Shown piece after piece: positions 1-8,677 of a stretch of DNA of 64,000 nucleotides. Location: NCBI RefSeq assembly GCF_007176755.1, contig NZ_BJTV01000004.1, positions 372,001 through 436,000 of the forward strand, written 5' to 3'. Within the stretch, counting starts at the first letter, position 1, and each line of letters opens with the position of its first letter. This DNA is from Streptomyces sp. 1-11 (GTDB taxonomy: Bacteria > Actinomycetota > Actinomycetes > Streptomycetales > Streptomycetaceae). The translations under genes were made by a program, and so were the position numbers. The notes under the pieces were generated by a model. The model was given only the letters and a program-made list of their open reading frames with translations. It was not told the DNA's origin and did no database searches.

Positions 1-64
1 GGCGGCGGCTCCTCCTGACCTCGCCGCACCTCGCACGCCGTCGCGGGCGTGGGACCCTTGGATC

Positions 65-457
65 ATGACGGACCACCTCGGCTCCCCGGCCCCGGCCGCC
101 CCCCTGCTCCTGATCGTCGACGGCGCGAACGTCGTCGGGTCGCGGCCGGACGGGTGGTGGCGGGACCGCCGGGGCGCCGCCGGGCGGCTGCGCGACCGGC
201 TGGCCGCCGAGGGGCTGCCCGGGCATGACGGCGCGGTGGAGATCGTGCTGGTGGTCGAGGGCGCGGCGCGCGGTGTGGAGTCCGTGCCGGGGGTGCGGGT
301 GGAGCCGGCGCCCGGCAGCGGGGACGACCTGATCGTGGAGCTGACGGCGCGGTACGCCGGCCGGCGCCGCCTCGTCGTCACGGCCGACCGTGAACTGCGG
401 CGCCGGGTGACCGAGTTGGGCGCGGAGGTGACCGGTCCGCGCGCGGTGCTCGGCTGA
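65..457 (+). CDS. NYN/PIN-like domain protein (putative small RNase)
   Basis: The 130-residue soluble product resembles a minimal NYN/PIN-fold nuclease. A hydrophobic strand ends in VDGANVV (first acid about residue 19, with the Asn typical of NYN proteins). GDDLIVEL (about 87-94) supplies a second acidic pair, and VTADRELRRRV (about 104-114) a third acid in the usual last-strand position. Such proteins cleave RNA or act in RNA processing, but the substrate here is unknown. Streptomyces annotations sometimes call this family an NTP pyrophosphohydrolase, which the motifs do not support. The ribosome site before the ATG is weak. It converges on the small membrane-protein gene that follows. The assignment rests on motif layout only. 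Confidence 0.6.
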   Translation: MTDHLGSPAPAAPLLLIVDGANVVGSRPDGWWRDRRGAAGRLRDRLAAEGLPGHDGAVEIVLVVEGAARGVESVPGVRVEPAPGSGDDLIVELTARYAGRRRLVVTADRELRRRVTELGAEVTGPRAVLG

Positions 458-514
458 GCTCGCGGGTCGCGGCCGCCGGGCGTCCGCCTCCCCCGGGCCG
501 GACGGCGGGCCGGC

Positions 515-802
515 TCAGCCGCTGAACATCGCCAGCAGGACGAAGAAGCCGGACAGGCCGAGGGCGCCGAGGACGGTGCCGGCCACGGCGGGCCACATGC
601 GGCCGATGCCCTGGCGGGCGTAGTGGATGCCCGCCAGGCCGGAGGTGACGGCGAAGGCGCCGGCCAGCCACGACCACGGCATCACGATGAACATGAGGCC
701 GGGCCAGACGCCCGGGGCGGCGATGATCCCGAGGACGAGCGCGATGGGGCCGAGGGCGACGGCGGGTGTGTCGTCGGGGTCCGGTGCGGTCGGCGCAGAC
801 AT
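515..802 (-). CDS. small DUF4190-like membrane protein
   Basis: This 95-residue protein has a short Pro/Asp-rich N-terminus followed by three hydrophobic stretches (about residues 17-35, 40-60 and 72-92). The middle part (AVTSGLAGIHYARQGIGR) is typical of DUF4190-type small actinobacterial membrane proteins, which contain a short conserved loop between two helices. Function is unknown. The start is an ATG preceded by a G-rich GGGGGATCAC. A perfect inverted repeat lies immediately upstream (816-831), so the gene is probably under a dedicated TetR-like repressor, but no such regulator is adjacent. Confidence 0.65.
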   Translation of the reverse strand: MSAPTAPDPDDTPAVALGPIALVLGIIAAPGVWPGLMFIVMPWSWLAGAFAVTSGLAGIHYARQGIGRMWPAVAGTVLGALGLSGFFVLLAMFSG

Positions 803-815
803 GTGATCCCCCTGA

Positions 816-831
816 TTTGAACGTGTTCAAA
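816..831. promoter_or_regulatory. perfect palindrome, TetR-type operator candidate
   Basis: TTTGAACGTGTTCAAA consists of two 7-base arms around a 2-base centre. It lies 14 bases upstream of the start of the DUF4190-like gene, where it would overlap the promoter. GAAC(N)GTTC-type palindromes are typical of TetR-family autoregulated operators; which regulator uses it is unknown. Confidence 0.55.
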
Positions 832-905
832 TACTTGTCGCGAGCATAACAGGGCACGGGGGCAACAGGGCACGGCGGCATGGCTCAGCCCGGGTCGAAT
901 CCCCG

Positions 906-2432
906 TCAACCGCGCGGGATCCGGGCGTAGAGCACCGCCCCGTCGACCCGGCCCACCTCCTCGTAGCGCCCGGTCAGCAGCCGGCGCAGGCTGGGGAGGC
1001 GGTCGGGGCGGTACGGCTCGCCCCGTGAGTCGTCGACCACCAGGGCCGGGGCCCGCGCGGTCATCTCCGCGCGGAAGACGGGCCAGGCGCCCGCCACCGC
1101 GTACCGCTCGCCGACCCGGGGGCCGTCGCGGCCGCCGCTGTAGTTGGTGAGCAGGCCGGCGGTGAGGTAGCGGCTCGCCGGGGTGCGGTCCGCCAGCCAG
1201 TACGTCTCGGGGTGCATGCCCCACACCAGGACCCGGTCGGCCGGCGTGGTGCGCTGCGCGAGCGCGCTCGCGAGGCGCTGGGCGTGGGCGAGTTCGGGGC
1301 GTGGGGCGTACAGGCCCCAGGCGAGGAACAGGGCGCAGCAGCAGGCCGAGGTGAGCACGGCGGACGTCAGGCGTGCGCGAGGCAGCAGTTGCAGCGCCGC
1401 GGTGGCCAGCAGGGCCGCGGGCGGCAGGAGTTGCAGGTAGTAGTGCCCGAAGAAGTGGAAGCCCAGCACGACGGCGGCGGCCGAGGAGGCCAGCCAGAGC
1501 CACAGGTCGGCCGCCGTGGCCCGGGTGGCGCGCAGCACCCGCAGGACGGGCGGGACCAGGCCCGCGCAGGCCACGGCCAGGATGGCGGTGTTGGCCAGCG
1601 CCCGGCCGAGGACGTGCGGTCCGGAACCGGCGAGGGAGGCGTAGGCGGTGCTTCCGGTGACCGTCCAGAACAGGAACCCGGCGGGGTCGGTGACCAGGGC
1701 CGCGCCCAGGACGGGTGCCGCGAACCCGGCCACGAGCCGCACGGCGCCCGCCCGCGCCGGGGCGTCCGGCCCCGCCCCCGCCCCGGCCCGCCGGTGGAGC
1801 AGCCAGAGGACCGGCAGCAGTACCGCGCCGCCGGTCTGCTTGGCGAGGAAGGCGCAGGCGACGGCGGTTCCGGCCGCGCCCCAGCGGCCGCGGTCCGCGC
1901 ACCACACGGCGGCCGCGGTGCCGGGCAGTATGAACACCTCGAAGGTGGCCGCCTGCGCGTCCTCGGGGTTGAGCCCGACCGACACCAGCAGGTACAGCAC
2001 CCCGGCGGTGCGCCCGGCGGTGTCGCCCCAGCGGCGGCGGGCCACGGAGGCCAGCAGGGCCGCGGTGAGCAGTTGGGCGGCGACGGCCAGCACCCGCAGC
2101 GGGGTGAGCGAACCGGAGCCGCAGACCGCGAAGGCGGCCTCGTACAGCCAGGGCACCAGGGGCGGCTTGCGGTCCACGACCGTCTCGTACAGCCGGCCGC
2201 CGTGCGCGAGCAGGCCCGCCTGGACGGCGAGATAGCCCTCGTCGGGGTTCCACAGCGGGCGGACGAAGGACGGCACCCGGGTGACGCAGGCCAGCGCGGC
2301 AAGGGCGGGCAGCAGCCGTATCCAGTACGCCGTCCGGGTGAGCGCGGGCCGTGCGGGGCTGGGCGGGGCGGCGAGCGTGGACAACACGGACAGCACGCTA
2401 TACGGCCCCGCAGTTCCGGCGAAGCGGAACAT
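906..2432 (-). CDS. GT39/ArnT-like integral membrane glycosyltransferase
   Basis: The predicted protein has about 508 residues and about 10-12 hydrophobic segments. Its first extracytoplasmic loop carries WNPDEGYLAVQAG and VDRKPPLVPWLY. This is the signature of the PMT/ArnT/GT39 fold, where an acidic residue (here the DE pair) in loop 1 coordinates the polyprenyl-phosphate sugar donor and the Lys-Pro-Pro follows. It probably transfers a sugar from polyprenyl phosphate to a lipid or protein on the outer membrane face; donor and acceptor cannot be read. The N-terminus is uncertain: the ATG has no clear ribosome site, and a TATAGC just inside the frame could give a leaderless GTG start about 15 codons later. 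It stands alone, 101 bases beyond the permease stop. Confidence 0.65.
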   Translation of the reverse strand: MFRFAGTAGPYSVLSVLSTLAAPPSPARPALTRTAYWIRLLPALAALACVTRVPSFVRPLWNPDEGYLAVQAGLLAHGGRLYETVVDRKPPLVPWLYEAAFAVCGSGSLTPLRVLAVAAQLLTAALLASVARRRWGDTAGRTAGVLYLLVSVGLNPEDAQAATFEVFILPGTAAAVWCADRGRWGAAGTAVACAFLAKQTGGAVLLPVLWLLHRRAGAGAGPDAPARAGAVRLVAGFAAPVLGAALVTDPAGFLFWTVTGSTAYASLAGSGPHVLGRALANTAILAVACAGLVPPVLRVLRATRATAADLWLWLASSAAAVVLGFHFFGHYYLQLLPPAALLATAALQLLPRARLTSAVLTSACCCALFLAWGLYAPRPELAHAQRLASALAQRTTPADRVLVWGMHPETYWLADRTPASRYLTAGLLTNYSGGRDGPRVGERYAVAGAWPVFRAEMTARAPALVVDDSRGEPYRPDRLPSLRRLLTGRYEEVGRVDGAVLYARIPRG

Positions 2433-2495
2433 ACGGGGCCGCGGGGAGCCGTCGGCGCTGGCGGGGCCCTGGGGCCTGGCGCGGGAGCGGGAGCG

Positions 2496-2512
2496 GCCGC
2501 CCTTCGGGCGGC
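2496..2512 (-). terminator. short hairpin after the permease gene
   Basis: GCCGCCC and GGGCGGC form a 7-bp perfect stem with a 3-base loop, 21 bases past the permease stop codon on the minus strand. This is a modest, U-tract-free terminator candidate. Confidence 0.45.
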
Positions 2513-2533
2513 GAGCCGTTTTCGCGACGGGTT

Positions 2534-4057
2534 CTAGCTCCGGGTGCCGGGCGGCGGTCCGGGCACCTCGCCCGCCGGGGCCTTCTCGCGCAGGGCGAGG
2601 ATGCTGTGGCTGCGGCCGTAGAGGAGGTAGACGGCGATGCCGATCACCATCCAGATGGCGAAGCGGAGCCAGGTCTCGGCGGGCAGGTTGAGCATCAGCC
2701 ACAGCGTGGCGCACACGGACACGATGGGGACCACCGGCACCCAGGGGGTGCGGAACGCCCGGGGCAGGTCCGGACGCGTCCTGCGCAGGATGATCACGCT
2801 GATCGCGACGACGACGAACGCGAACAGCGTGCCGATGTTCACCAGTTCGGCCAGTTCGCTCAGGCTGGTGAAGCCGGCCACGACCGCGATGATCACGCCG
2901 AGCAGGATGGTCGGCCGGTGCGGGGTCTTGAAGCGCGGGTGGACGCGGGAGAAGAAGCGCGGCAGCAGCCCGTCGCGGCTCATCGCGAAGAACACCCGGG
3001 TCTGGCCCAGCAGCAGGATCATGCACACCGTCGTCAGGCCGACGGCGGCGCCGAAGCTGATCACGCCCGCGTACCAGGGGTGCCCGACGGCCTTGAAGGC
3101 GTCGGCGAGCGGGGCCTCGACCGACAGGCGGGTGTACTTCTCCATGCCGGTGACGACGATGGACACCGCGACGTAGAGCACGGTGCAGATGACCAGCGAG
3201 CCGAGGATGCCGCGCGGCATGTCCCGCTGCGGGTTGCGGGTCTCCTCGGCGGCCGTGGCGACGATGTCGAAGCCGATGAAAGCGAAGAACACCACCGAGG
3301 CGGCGGTGAAGATGCCCATCACGCCGAAGTTGGCCGGCGCCCAGCCGATCATGAGCTGGATGAGCGGGGCCTTGAGACTGCCGCCCGCCGGCACCGGCTG
3401 GGCGGGCGGGACGAACGGCTTGTAGTTCTGGCCGTGGACGAAGAAGGCGCCGGCGATGATCACGATGAGGACGACGGCCACCTTGATGGCGACCACGATG
3501 GAGGTGATCCGCGCGGACAGCTTCATGCCGAGCACGAGGATGCCGGTGAGCACCAGGACGAGCGCGGCGGCGAGGATGTCGAAGCCGAAGCCGTGGGCCC
3601 CGTCCCGGCCGGCGAGGTAGCCCGGCAGGTGCCAGCCCGCGTTGTCGAGCAGTGAGCGGATGTAGCCCGACCAGCCGACGGCCACCACCGCCGTGCCGAG
3701 GGCGAACTCCAGGACGAGGTCCCAGCCGATGATCCAGGCGGGCAGTTCGCCGAGGGAGGCGTACGAGAAGGTGTACGCGGAGCCCGCCACGGGGACGGTG
3801 GAGGCGAACTCGGCGTAGCAGAGCGCGGCGAGCGCGCAGACCACGCCGGCCACGACGAAGGCCAGGGACACTGCCGGGCCCGCGTTGTTCTTGGCCACCT
3901 GTCCGGTGAGGACGAAGATGCCGGTGCCGATGATGACACCCACGCCGAAGACGGTCAGGTCGAGGGCGGAGAGGGACTTCTTGAGGGAATGCTCGGGTTC
4001 CTCGGTGTCCCGGATGGATTGTTCGACGTTCTTCGTCCTGAAGAGCGCGCTGCTCAC
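2534..4057 (-). CDS. APC-superfamily amino-acid permease (CAT-like)
   Basis: This 507-residue protein has 12 or more hydrophobic helices. The APC signature occurs in TM1 (VGVIIGTGIFVLTG), followed by PAGSAYTFSYA-type TM3 residues, FFAFIGFDIVATAAEE in the TM6 region, and RDGLLPRFF before the later helices. This matches cationic amino-acid transporter-like members of the APC superfamily, which import amino acids by proton or substrate exchange. The GTG at 4057 is chosen as start because GGGAGG lies 7 bases upstream; the in-frame ATG at 4090 lies upstream of that ribosome site. A strong hairpin separates it from dxs, so it is probably transcribed on its own. The syntenic S. coelicolor gene is, from memory, SCO6014. 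Confidence 0.85.
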   Translation of the reverse strand: MSSALFRTKNVEQSIRDTEEPEHSLKKSLSALDLTVFGVGVIIGTGIFVLTGQVAKNNAGPAVSLAFVVAGVVCALAALCYAEFASTVPVAGSAYTFSYASLGELPAWIIGWDLVLEFALGTAVVAVGWSGYIRSLLDNAGWHLPGYLAGRDGAHGFGFDILAAALVLVLTGILVLGMKLSARITSIVVAIKVAVVLIVIIAGAFFVHGQNYKPFVPPAQPVPAGGSLKAPLIQLMIGWAPANFGVMGIFTAASVVFFAFIGFDIVATAAEETRNPQRDMPRGILGSLVICTVLYVAVSIVVTGMEKYTRLSVEAPLADAFKAVGHPWYAGVISFGAAVGLTTVCMILLLGQTRVFFAMSRDGLLPRFFSRVHPRFKTPHRPTILLGVIIAVVAGFTSLSELAELVNIGTLFAFVVVAISVIILRRTRPDLPRAFRTPWVPVVPIVSVCATLWLMLNLPAETWLRFAIWMVIGIAVYLLYGRSHSILALREKAPAGEVPGPPPGTRS

Positions 4058-4142
4058 GTGCCTACCTCCCACGCTTGTCGTCCTCGACATGATCGAGAGG
4101 GCCGGGGTTGCGTATGCCCGGCACAGGCAGGTTCACGCAAAA

Positions 4143-4183
4143 GGGCCGGTTCCGCCACCGGGAGAGGGGGGCGGAACCGGCCC
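4143..4183. terminator. strong 14-bp hairpin between dxs and permease
   Basis: GGGCCGGTTCCGCC (4143-4156) pairs perfectly with 4170-4183 across a 13-base loop. It lies between the end of dxs and the permease start and would stop transcription leaving dxs. Confidence 0.75.
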
Positions 4184-4200
4184 GGGAACTGCTTCGTCCC

Positions 4201-4273
4201 AGGGTCCTTCGTTCGGATCAGGCCGGATCAGGCACCAGGGCCCGCGAGCGGCGTGATCCGAACGAGAGGCCCT
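4201..4273. repeat. dispersed palindromic element, copy 1
   Basis: A left arm (4201-4220, AGGGTCCTTCGTTCGGATCA) and a right arm (4254-4273) are complementary at 17 of 20 positions around a 33-base centre. The right arm runs into the dxs stop codon (TAG, 4274-4272). The same arms recur at 8478-8537, including the inner CGTTCGGATCAGGCCGGA. It is therefore a repeated mobile-like or structural element, not just a terminator. Confidence 0.7.
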
Positions 4274-6200
4274 AGTCGCGCGCGGGCTCGACGGAGTCGA
4301 CCTCCGCCGCCGTACGGTCGAACCTGCCGTCGAGCTTGGAGACCAGGCCGGTCACCTGGCGGGCGATGTCGGGCGCGGTCAGCCCGATCTCGGCCATGAC
4401 CTCGGCCCGGGAGGCGTGGTCGAGGAAGCGCGGCGGGATGCCGAAGTCGCGCAGCGGCACGTCCACCCCGGCGTCGCGCAGGGCCTGGGCGATCGCGGAG
4501 CCGACACCTCCGACCCGGCTGTTGTCCTCGACGGTGACGACGACCCGGTGCCGCTCGGCGAGCGGGGCCATGGCCTCGTCGACCGGCTTGACCCAGCGCG
4601 GGTCGACCACGGTGGTGGAGATGCCCTGCCGCTCCAGCAGGCCGGCGATCTCCAGGCACATCGGCGCGAGCGCGCCCACCGAGACCAGCAGCACGTCCGG
4701 GCGGTCGGTGCCGGGCTCGCGCAGCACGTCCATGCCGCCGACGCGGCCCACTGCCGGTACGGCGGGGCCGACGGCGCCCTTGGAGAAGCGGACCACGGTC
4801 GGCGCGTCCTCGACGGCGACCGCCTCGCGGAGCTGCGCCCGTACCTGGTCGGCGTCGCGCGGGGCGGCCAGCCGCAGGCCGGGCACGACCTGGAGGATCG
4901 ACATGTCCCACATGCCGTTGTGGGAGGCGCCGTCGGTGCCGGTGACGCCGGCCCGGTCCAGCACGAAGGTCACCCCGCACTTGTGCAGGGCCACGTCCAT
5001 CAGGACCTGGTCGAAGGCGCGGTTGAGGAAGGTGGCGTAGACGGCGAAGACCGGGTGGACGCCGGCGTGCGCCAGGCCGGCCGCCGACACGGCGCCGTGC
5101 TGCTCGGCGATGCCGACGTCGTAGACCCGGTCGGGGAAGCGCTTGGCGAACCGGTCGAGGCCCACCGGCTGGAGCATGGCCGCCGTGATGGCGACGACGT
5201 CCTCGCGCTCCTCGCCCAGCTTGACCATCTCGTCGCCGAAGACGGAGGTCCAGTCGGCGCCCGAGCTGGCGATCGGCAGACCGGTGTCGGGGTGGATCTT
5301 GCCGACGGCGTGGAACCGGTCGGCCTCGTCCTGCAGCGCGGGCTGGTAGCCGCGGCCCTTCTCGGTCAGGCAGTGCACGATGACGGGCCCGCCGAACCGC
5401 TTGGCCCGGGCCAGCGCCGACTCCAGGGCCTCGATGTCGTGGCCGTCGATCGGGCCGACGTACTTAAGGCCGAGGTCCTCGAACATGCCCTGCGGGGCGA
5501 TGAAGTCCTTCAGCCCCTTCTTGGCGCCGTGCAGGGTCTCGTACAGCGGCTTGCCGACGACCGGGGTGCGGTCGAGGATCTCCTTGGTCCGGGTCAGGAA
5601 GCGCTCGTAGCCGTCGGTGGTGCGCAGGGTCGCCAGGTGGTTGGCGAGGCCGCCGATGGTCGGCGCGTAGGAGCGCTCGTTGTCGTTGACGACGATGACC
5701 AGCGGACGGTCCTTGGCCTCGGCGATGTTGTTCAGCGCCTCCCAGGCCATGCCGCCGGTCAGCGCCCCGTCACCGATGACGGCGACGACGTGGCTGTCCC
5801 GCTGCTTGAGCTGGTTGGCCTTGGCGATGCCGTCCGCCCAGCCGAGCACCGTGGAGGCGTGGCTGTTCTCGATGACGTCGTGCTCGGACTCGGCCTGCGA
5901 GGGGTAGCCGGACAGGCCGCCCTTCATCTTCAGCCGGGAGAAGTCCTGCCGGCCGGTGAGCAGCTTGTGCACGTAGGACTGGTGTCCGGTGTCCCACAGC
6001 ACCTTGTCCTTGGGGCTGTGGAAGACGCGGTGCAGGGCGATGGTGAGCTCGACCACGCCCAGGTTGGGGCCGAGGTGGCCGCCGGTCTTGGAGACGGCGT
6101 CCACGAGGAAGGTCCGGATCTCCTCTGCCAGCCGGTCCAGCTCCTCCAGGCTGAGCCGGTCCAGATCGCGCGGTCCCCTGATGCGGGTCAGCAGCGGCAC
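4272..6200 (-). CDS. dxs: 1-deoxy-D-xylulose-5-phosphate synthase
   Basis: Dxs condenses pyruvate and glyceraldehyde-3-phosphate with thiamine diphosphate, the entry step of the MEP isoprenoid pathway in the cytoplasm. The 642 residues fit the family. Visible landmarks are [15 protein letters not shown] (substrate His region, about 70-84), the thiamine-diphosphate motif [16 protein letters not shown] (about 142-157), DGHDIEAL near 255, and the catalytic-Glu segment [14 protein letters not shown] (about 369). A transketolase C-terminal domain completes it. The GTG start at 6200 has AAGGAGG 5-6 bases upstream. Hairpins at 6280-6310 and 4143-4183 isolate it as a single-gene transcript. A dispersed palindromic repeat overlaps its stop codon. 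Confidence 0.97.
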   Translation of the reverse strand: MPLLTRIRGPRDLDRLSLEELDRLAEEIRTFLVDAVSKTGGHLGPNLGVVELTIALHRVFHSPKDKVLWDTGHQSYVHKLLTGRQDFSRLKMKGGLSGYPSQAESEHDVIENSHASTVLGWADGIAKANQLKQRDSHVVAVIGDGALTGGMAWEALNNIAEAKDRPLVIVVNDNERSYAPTIGGLANHLATLRTTDGYERFLTRTKEILDRTPVVGKPLYETLHGAKKGLKDFIAPQGMFEDLGLKYVGPIDGHDIEALESALARAKRFGGPVIVHCLTEKGRGYQPALQDEADRFHAVGKIHPDTGLPIASSGADWTSVFGDEMVKLGEEREDVVAITAAMLQPVGLDRFAKRFPDRVYDVGIAEQHGAVSAAGLAHAGVHPVFAVYATFLNRAFDQVLMDVALHKCGVTFVLDRAGVTGTDGASHNGMWDMSILQVVPGLRLAAPRDADQVRAQLREAVAVEDAPTVVRFSKGAVGPAVPAVGRVGGMDVLREPGTDRPDVLLVSVGALAPMCLEIAGLLERQGISTTVVDPRWVKPVDEAMAPLAERHRVVVTVEDNSRVGGVGSAIAQALRDAGVDVPLRDFGIPPRFLDHASRAEVMAEIGLTAPDIARQVTGLVSKLDGRFDRTAAEVDSVEPARD

Positions 6201-6279
6201 CCGTGCCTCCTTGCAGTAGAGCTGATCGAGCTGTTGCCGGGCTTGTCGAGTCTAATGTTCCGGGTTTGCGGGACACGAC

Positions 6280-6310
6280 AGTGCCCGGCACCTTCCGGGT
6301 GCCGGGCACT
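6280..6310. terminator. 13-bp perfect hairpin between xylH and dxs
   Basis: AGTGCCCGGCACC (6280-6292) pairs perfectly with 6298-6310 across a 5-base loop. It lies 17 bases past the xylH stop codon and ends the xyl operon. Confidence 0.85.
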
Positions 6311-6326
6311 GGTTCGAGCCAGGGCG

Positions 6327-7640
6327 CTACGCGCGGCCCGCGGTCTTCTGCGTCTTGCGGGTGACGGAGTCGATGACCACGGTGGTCAGCAGCACCGCCG
6401 CGGTGATCATGTACTTCACCGGCTCGGCGATGGACTCGAGCTGGAGACCGTACTGGATGGACACGATCACCAGCACACCCAGCAGGGCGTTCCAGGTGCG
6501 GCCGCGGCCGCCGAAGAGCGAGGTGCCGCCGATGACGGCCGCCGCGATGGCGTTCATCAGCAGGTCGCCGGTACCGGCGCTCTGGTTGGCGGAGGCGATC
6601 TTGGAGGCCAGGAACAGACCGCCGATGGCGGCGAACCCGCCGGAGATGCCGAACACGGAGATGCGCACCGCGGTGACGTTGATGCCCGCGCGCCGGGAGG
6701 CCTCGACGCTGCCGCCGAGCGCGAAGATCTTGCGGCCGTAGGAGGTGCGGCGCAGCAGGAAGTCGGTGCCGACCAGGAATGCGAGGAAGATCACCGTGGC
6801 CAGCGGCAGGCCCTTGTACTGGTTGTACATGTACGCCGCGGCGAAGGAGACCACGGCCAGCAGGACGGTGCGCAGGACCGTGTCGCTGAGCGGCCGGGAC
6901 GGGACGCCCGCGGCCTCGCGGCGCCGGTTGCCGAGGAAGGAGCTGACGAAGAACAGCACGACCACGACGAGGGCCAGGCCGTAGGCGGCGGCCAGGTCGG
7001 TGAAGGTGTACGTGGTCAGCTTGCCGATCAGGCCGTCGCTGTCGAGGTTGATCGTGCCGTCCTCGCCCAGCACCTTCAGCATGAAGCCGAGCCAGAACAG
7101 CAGACCGGCCAGGGTGACGGCGAAGGCGGGGGCGCCGAGCACCGCGAAGAAGAAGCCGTGCAGCGCGCCGATGAGGGCGCCGGCGGCGATGGCGACCAGC
7201 ACGGCCACCCACTCGGGCCAGCCCTGGTTGACCGTGAGGACGGCCGCGAGGGCGCTCGCCGCGCCGCTGACCGAGCCGACCGACAGGTCGATCTCGCCGA
7301 GCAGCAGCACGAAGACGATGCCGACGGAGATCATGCCCGTGCCGACCATCGTGACCGTGATGTTGCTGATGTTCTGCGCGGAGAGGAACTCGGAGTTCAG
7401 GACCTGGAAGATGATGCAGATGATCGCGAGGCCCAGGACCACCGGGAGGGAACCCAGTTCGCCGGCCTTCATCTTCCGCTTGAACTCGGTCCAGTAGCCG
7501 AGCAGGCCCTGCTCGCGCACCAGCAGCCGGGGGTCGACCGCGGTGACCGCGGCGGTGGCCGCCTCGGGGTTCACGACGGGCGCGTCCCCGTCGGGCTCGG
7601 GCGTCTTGTCGACGTTCACGGAGGTCTTGTCGACGCTCAC
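6327..7640 (-). CDS. xylH: xylose ABC transporter permease XylH
   Basis: This is the membrane subunit of the CUT2-type xylose importer. The 437-residue protein has a 60-residue charged cytoplasmic N-terminus, then about ten helices. It shows the typical segments LLGEIDLSVGSVSGAASAL (about residue 110) and GGTSLFGGRGRTWNALLGVL near the C-terminus, both conserved in the RbsC/XylH family. Its start overlaps the end of xylG by 4 bases (ATGA), so translation is coupled. It pairs with XylG and receives xylose from lipoprotein XylF. It is the last gene of the operon, followed directly by a terminator. Confidence 0.92.
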   Translation of the reverse strand: MSVDKTSVNVDKTPEPDGDAPVVNPEAATAAVTAVDPRLLVREQGLLGYWTEFKRKMKAGELGSLPVVLGLAIICIIFQVLNSEFLSAQNISNITVTMVGTGMISVGIVFVLLLGEIDLSVGSVSGAASALAAVLTVNQGWPEWVAVLVAIAAGALIGALHGFFFAVLGAPAFAVTLAGLLFWLGFMLKVLGEDGTINLDSDGLIGKLTTYTFTDLAAAYGLALVVVVLFFVSSFLGNRRREAAGVPSRPLSDTVLRTVLLAVVSFAAAYMYNQYKGLPLATVIFLAFLVGTDFLLRRTSYGRKIFALGGSVEASRRAGINVTAVRISVFGISGGFAAIGGLFLASKIASANQSAGTGDLLMNAIAAAVIGGTSLFGGRGRTWNALLGVLVIVSIQYGLQLESIAEPVKYMITAAVLLTTVVIDSVTRKTQKTAGRA

Positions 7641-8419
7641 TTGGAAACCTCCCCGTTCGTGCGCGCCGCACGGCGGGTCACGGCGTTGTCGGTGGCGCCG
7701 GTGATGGCGGAGATGATCTCCTCCTGCGAGGTCGTCTTGACCTCGAAGACGCCGTTGTTGCGGCCGAGGCGCAGAACGGCGACCTTGTCCGCCACCGCCT
7801 TCACGTCCGCCATGTTGTGGCTGATGAGGATGACGGCGTGACCGCGCTCGCGCAGGCGCTCCACGAGGTCGAGGACCTGGGCGGTCTGCTCGACGCCGAG
7901 GGCGGCGGTGGGCTCGTCGAGGATGACCAGCTTGGGGTCGCCGAGCATCGAACGGGCGATGGCCACGGTCTGGCGCTGGCCGCCGGAGAGCGAGGCGATC
8001 GGGATACGGACGCTGGGGATGCGGATCGACAGCGTGGTGAGCAGCTCGCGGGCGCGGCGCTCCATCTCGACCTCGTCCAGGACGCCGAACTTCTTCAGCT
8101 CACGGCCGAGGAAGAGGTTGCCGACGACGTCGATGTTGTCGCACAGCGCGAGGTCCTGGTAGACCGTCGCGATGCCCAGGGCCTGGGCGTCGTGCGGCCG
8201 GCTGATCGACACGGGCTTGCCGTCCCACTCGATGGCGCCCTCGTCGATGGGGTGCACGCCGGCGATCGTCTTGACCAGCGTGGACTTTCCGGCGCCGTTG
8301 TCGCCCACCAGGGCGACCACCTCACCGGCGTGGACCTCAAGCTCTACGTCGGTGAGCGCCTGAACGGCACCGAACCGCTTGGAGACCCCGCGCAACGCCA
8401 GCACGGGCGTAGCGGACAC
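7637..8419 (-). CDS. xylG: xylose ABC transporter ATP-binding protein XylG
   Basis: This ATPase subunit powers XylFGH. About 260 residues hold one nucleotide-binding domain: Walker A GDNGAGKSTLVKT (about 38-50), Q-loop VYQDLAL, signature LSGGQRQ (about 140), Walker B LVILDEPTAAL and the switch His in LISHNMAD. E. coli XylG/RbsA are double-domain proteins of about 500 residues, so this is the half-size form, which must work as a homodimer. The GTG at 8419 is preferred because AAGGAG lies 9 bases upstream; the ATG at 8428 directly abuts that ribosome site. The stop overlaps the xylH start by 4 bases. Confidence 0.93.
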   Translation of the reverse strand: MSATPVLALRGVSKRFGAVQALTDVELEVHAGEVVALVGDNGAGKSTLVKTIAGVHPIDEGAIEWDGKPVSISRPHDAQALGIATVYQDLALCDNIDVVGNLFLGRELKKFGVLDEVEMERRARELLTTLSIRIPSVRIPIASLSGGQRQTVAIARSMLGDPKLVILDEPTAALGVEQTAQVLDLVERLRERGHAVILISHNMADVKAVADKVAVLRLGRNNGVFEVKTTSQEEIISAITGATDNAVTRRAARTNGEVSK

Positions 8420-8477
8420 GTGAACCATCTCCTTCGCCGCCTGACCCGGCGGGAGGTTGTGCAGAAAGTTGGGGGGT

Positions 8478-8537
8478 AGGGCCTGTCGTTCGGATCAGGC
8501 CGGAACAGAGCCCGGCACGATCCGAACGGCAGGCCCT
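8478..8537. repeat. dispersed palindromic element, copy 2
   Basis: Left arm AGGGCCTGTCGTTCGGATCA (8478-8497) and right arm 8518-8537 are complementary at 18 of 20 positions. It is homologous in arms and inner GGCCGGA to the element at 4201-4273 but has a shorter centre. It sits in the xylF-xylG intercistronic space. Confidence 0.75.
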
Positions 8538-8626
8538 GAGTTCCGTCCGGCGCCCCGTGCCTAGCTTGCGGGGCTGTGTGAATGCGCGGGGCGCCGGAGG
8601 AGCCTGGGAGCACCCGGTCCGGCCCG

Positions 8627-8655
8627 GTACCGGCGTTCTCGACGAACGCCGGTAC
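8627..8655 (-). terminator. intercistronic hairpin after xylF (attenuator candidate)
   Basis: GTACCGGCGTTC (8627-8638) pairs perfectly with 8644-8655 around a 5-base loop, 22 bases past the xylF stop. With the palindromic repeat just beyond, it probably reduces read-through or protects the xylF 3' end, giving more binding protein than membrane complex. Confidence 0.65.
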
Positions 8656-8677
8656 GTGGGGCGGGAGGTGGCGCCGT

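Noticed and set aside
4416-7841. Very long open frame on the plus strand antisense to dxs and xylH
   Set aside because: It is Gly/Asp/Val-rich low-complexity translation of the complementary strand; the minus-strand products have clear families and codon bias.
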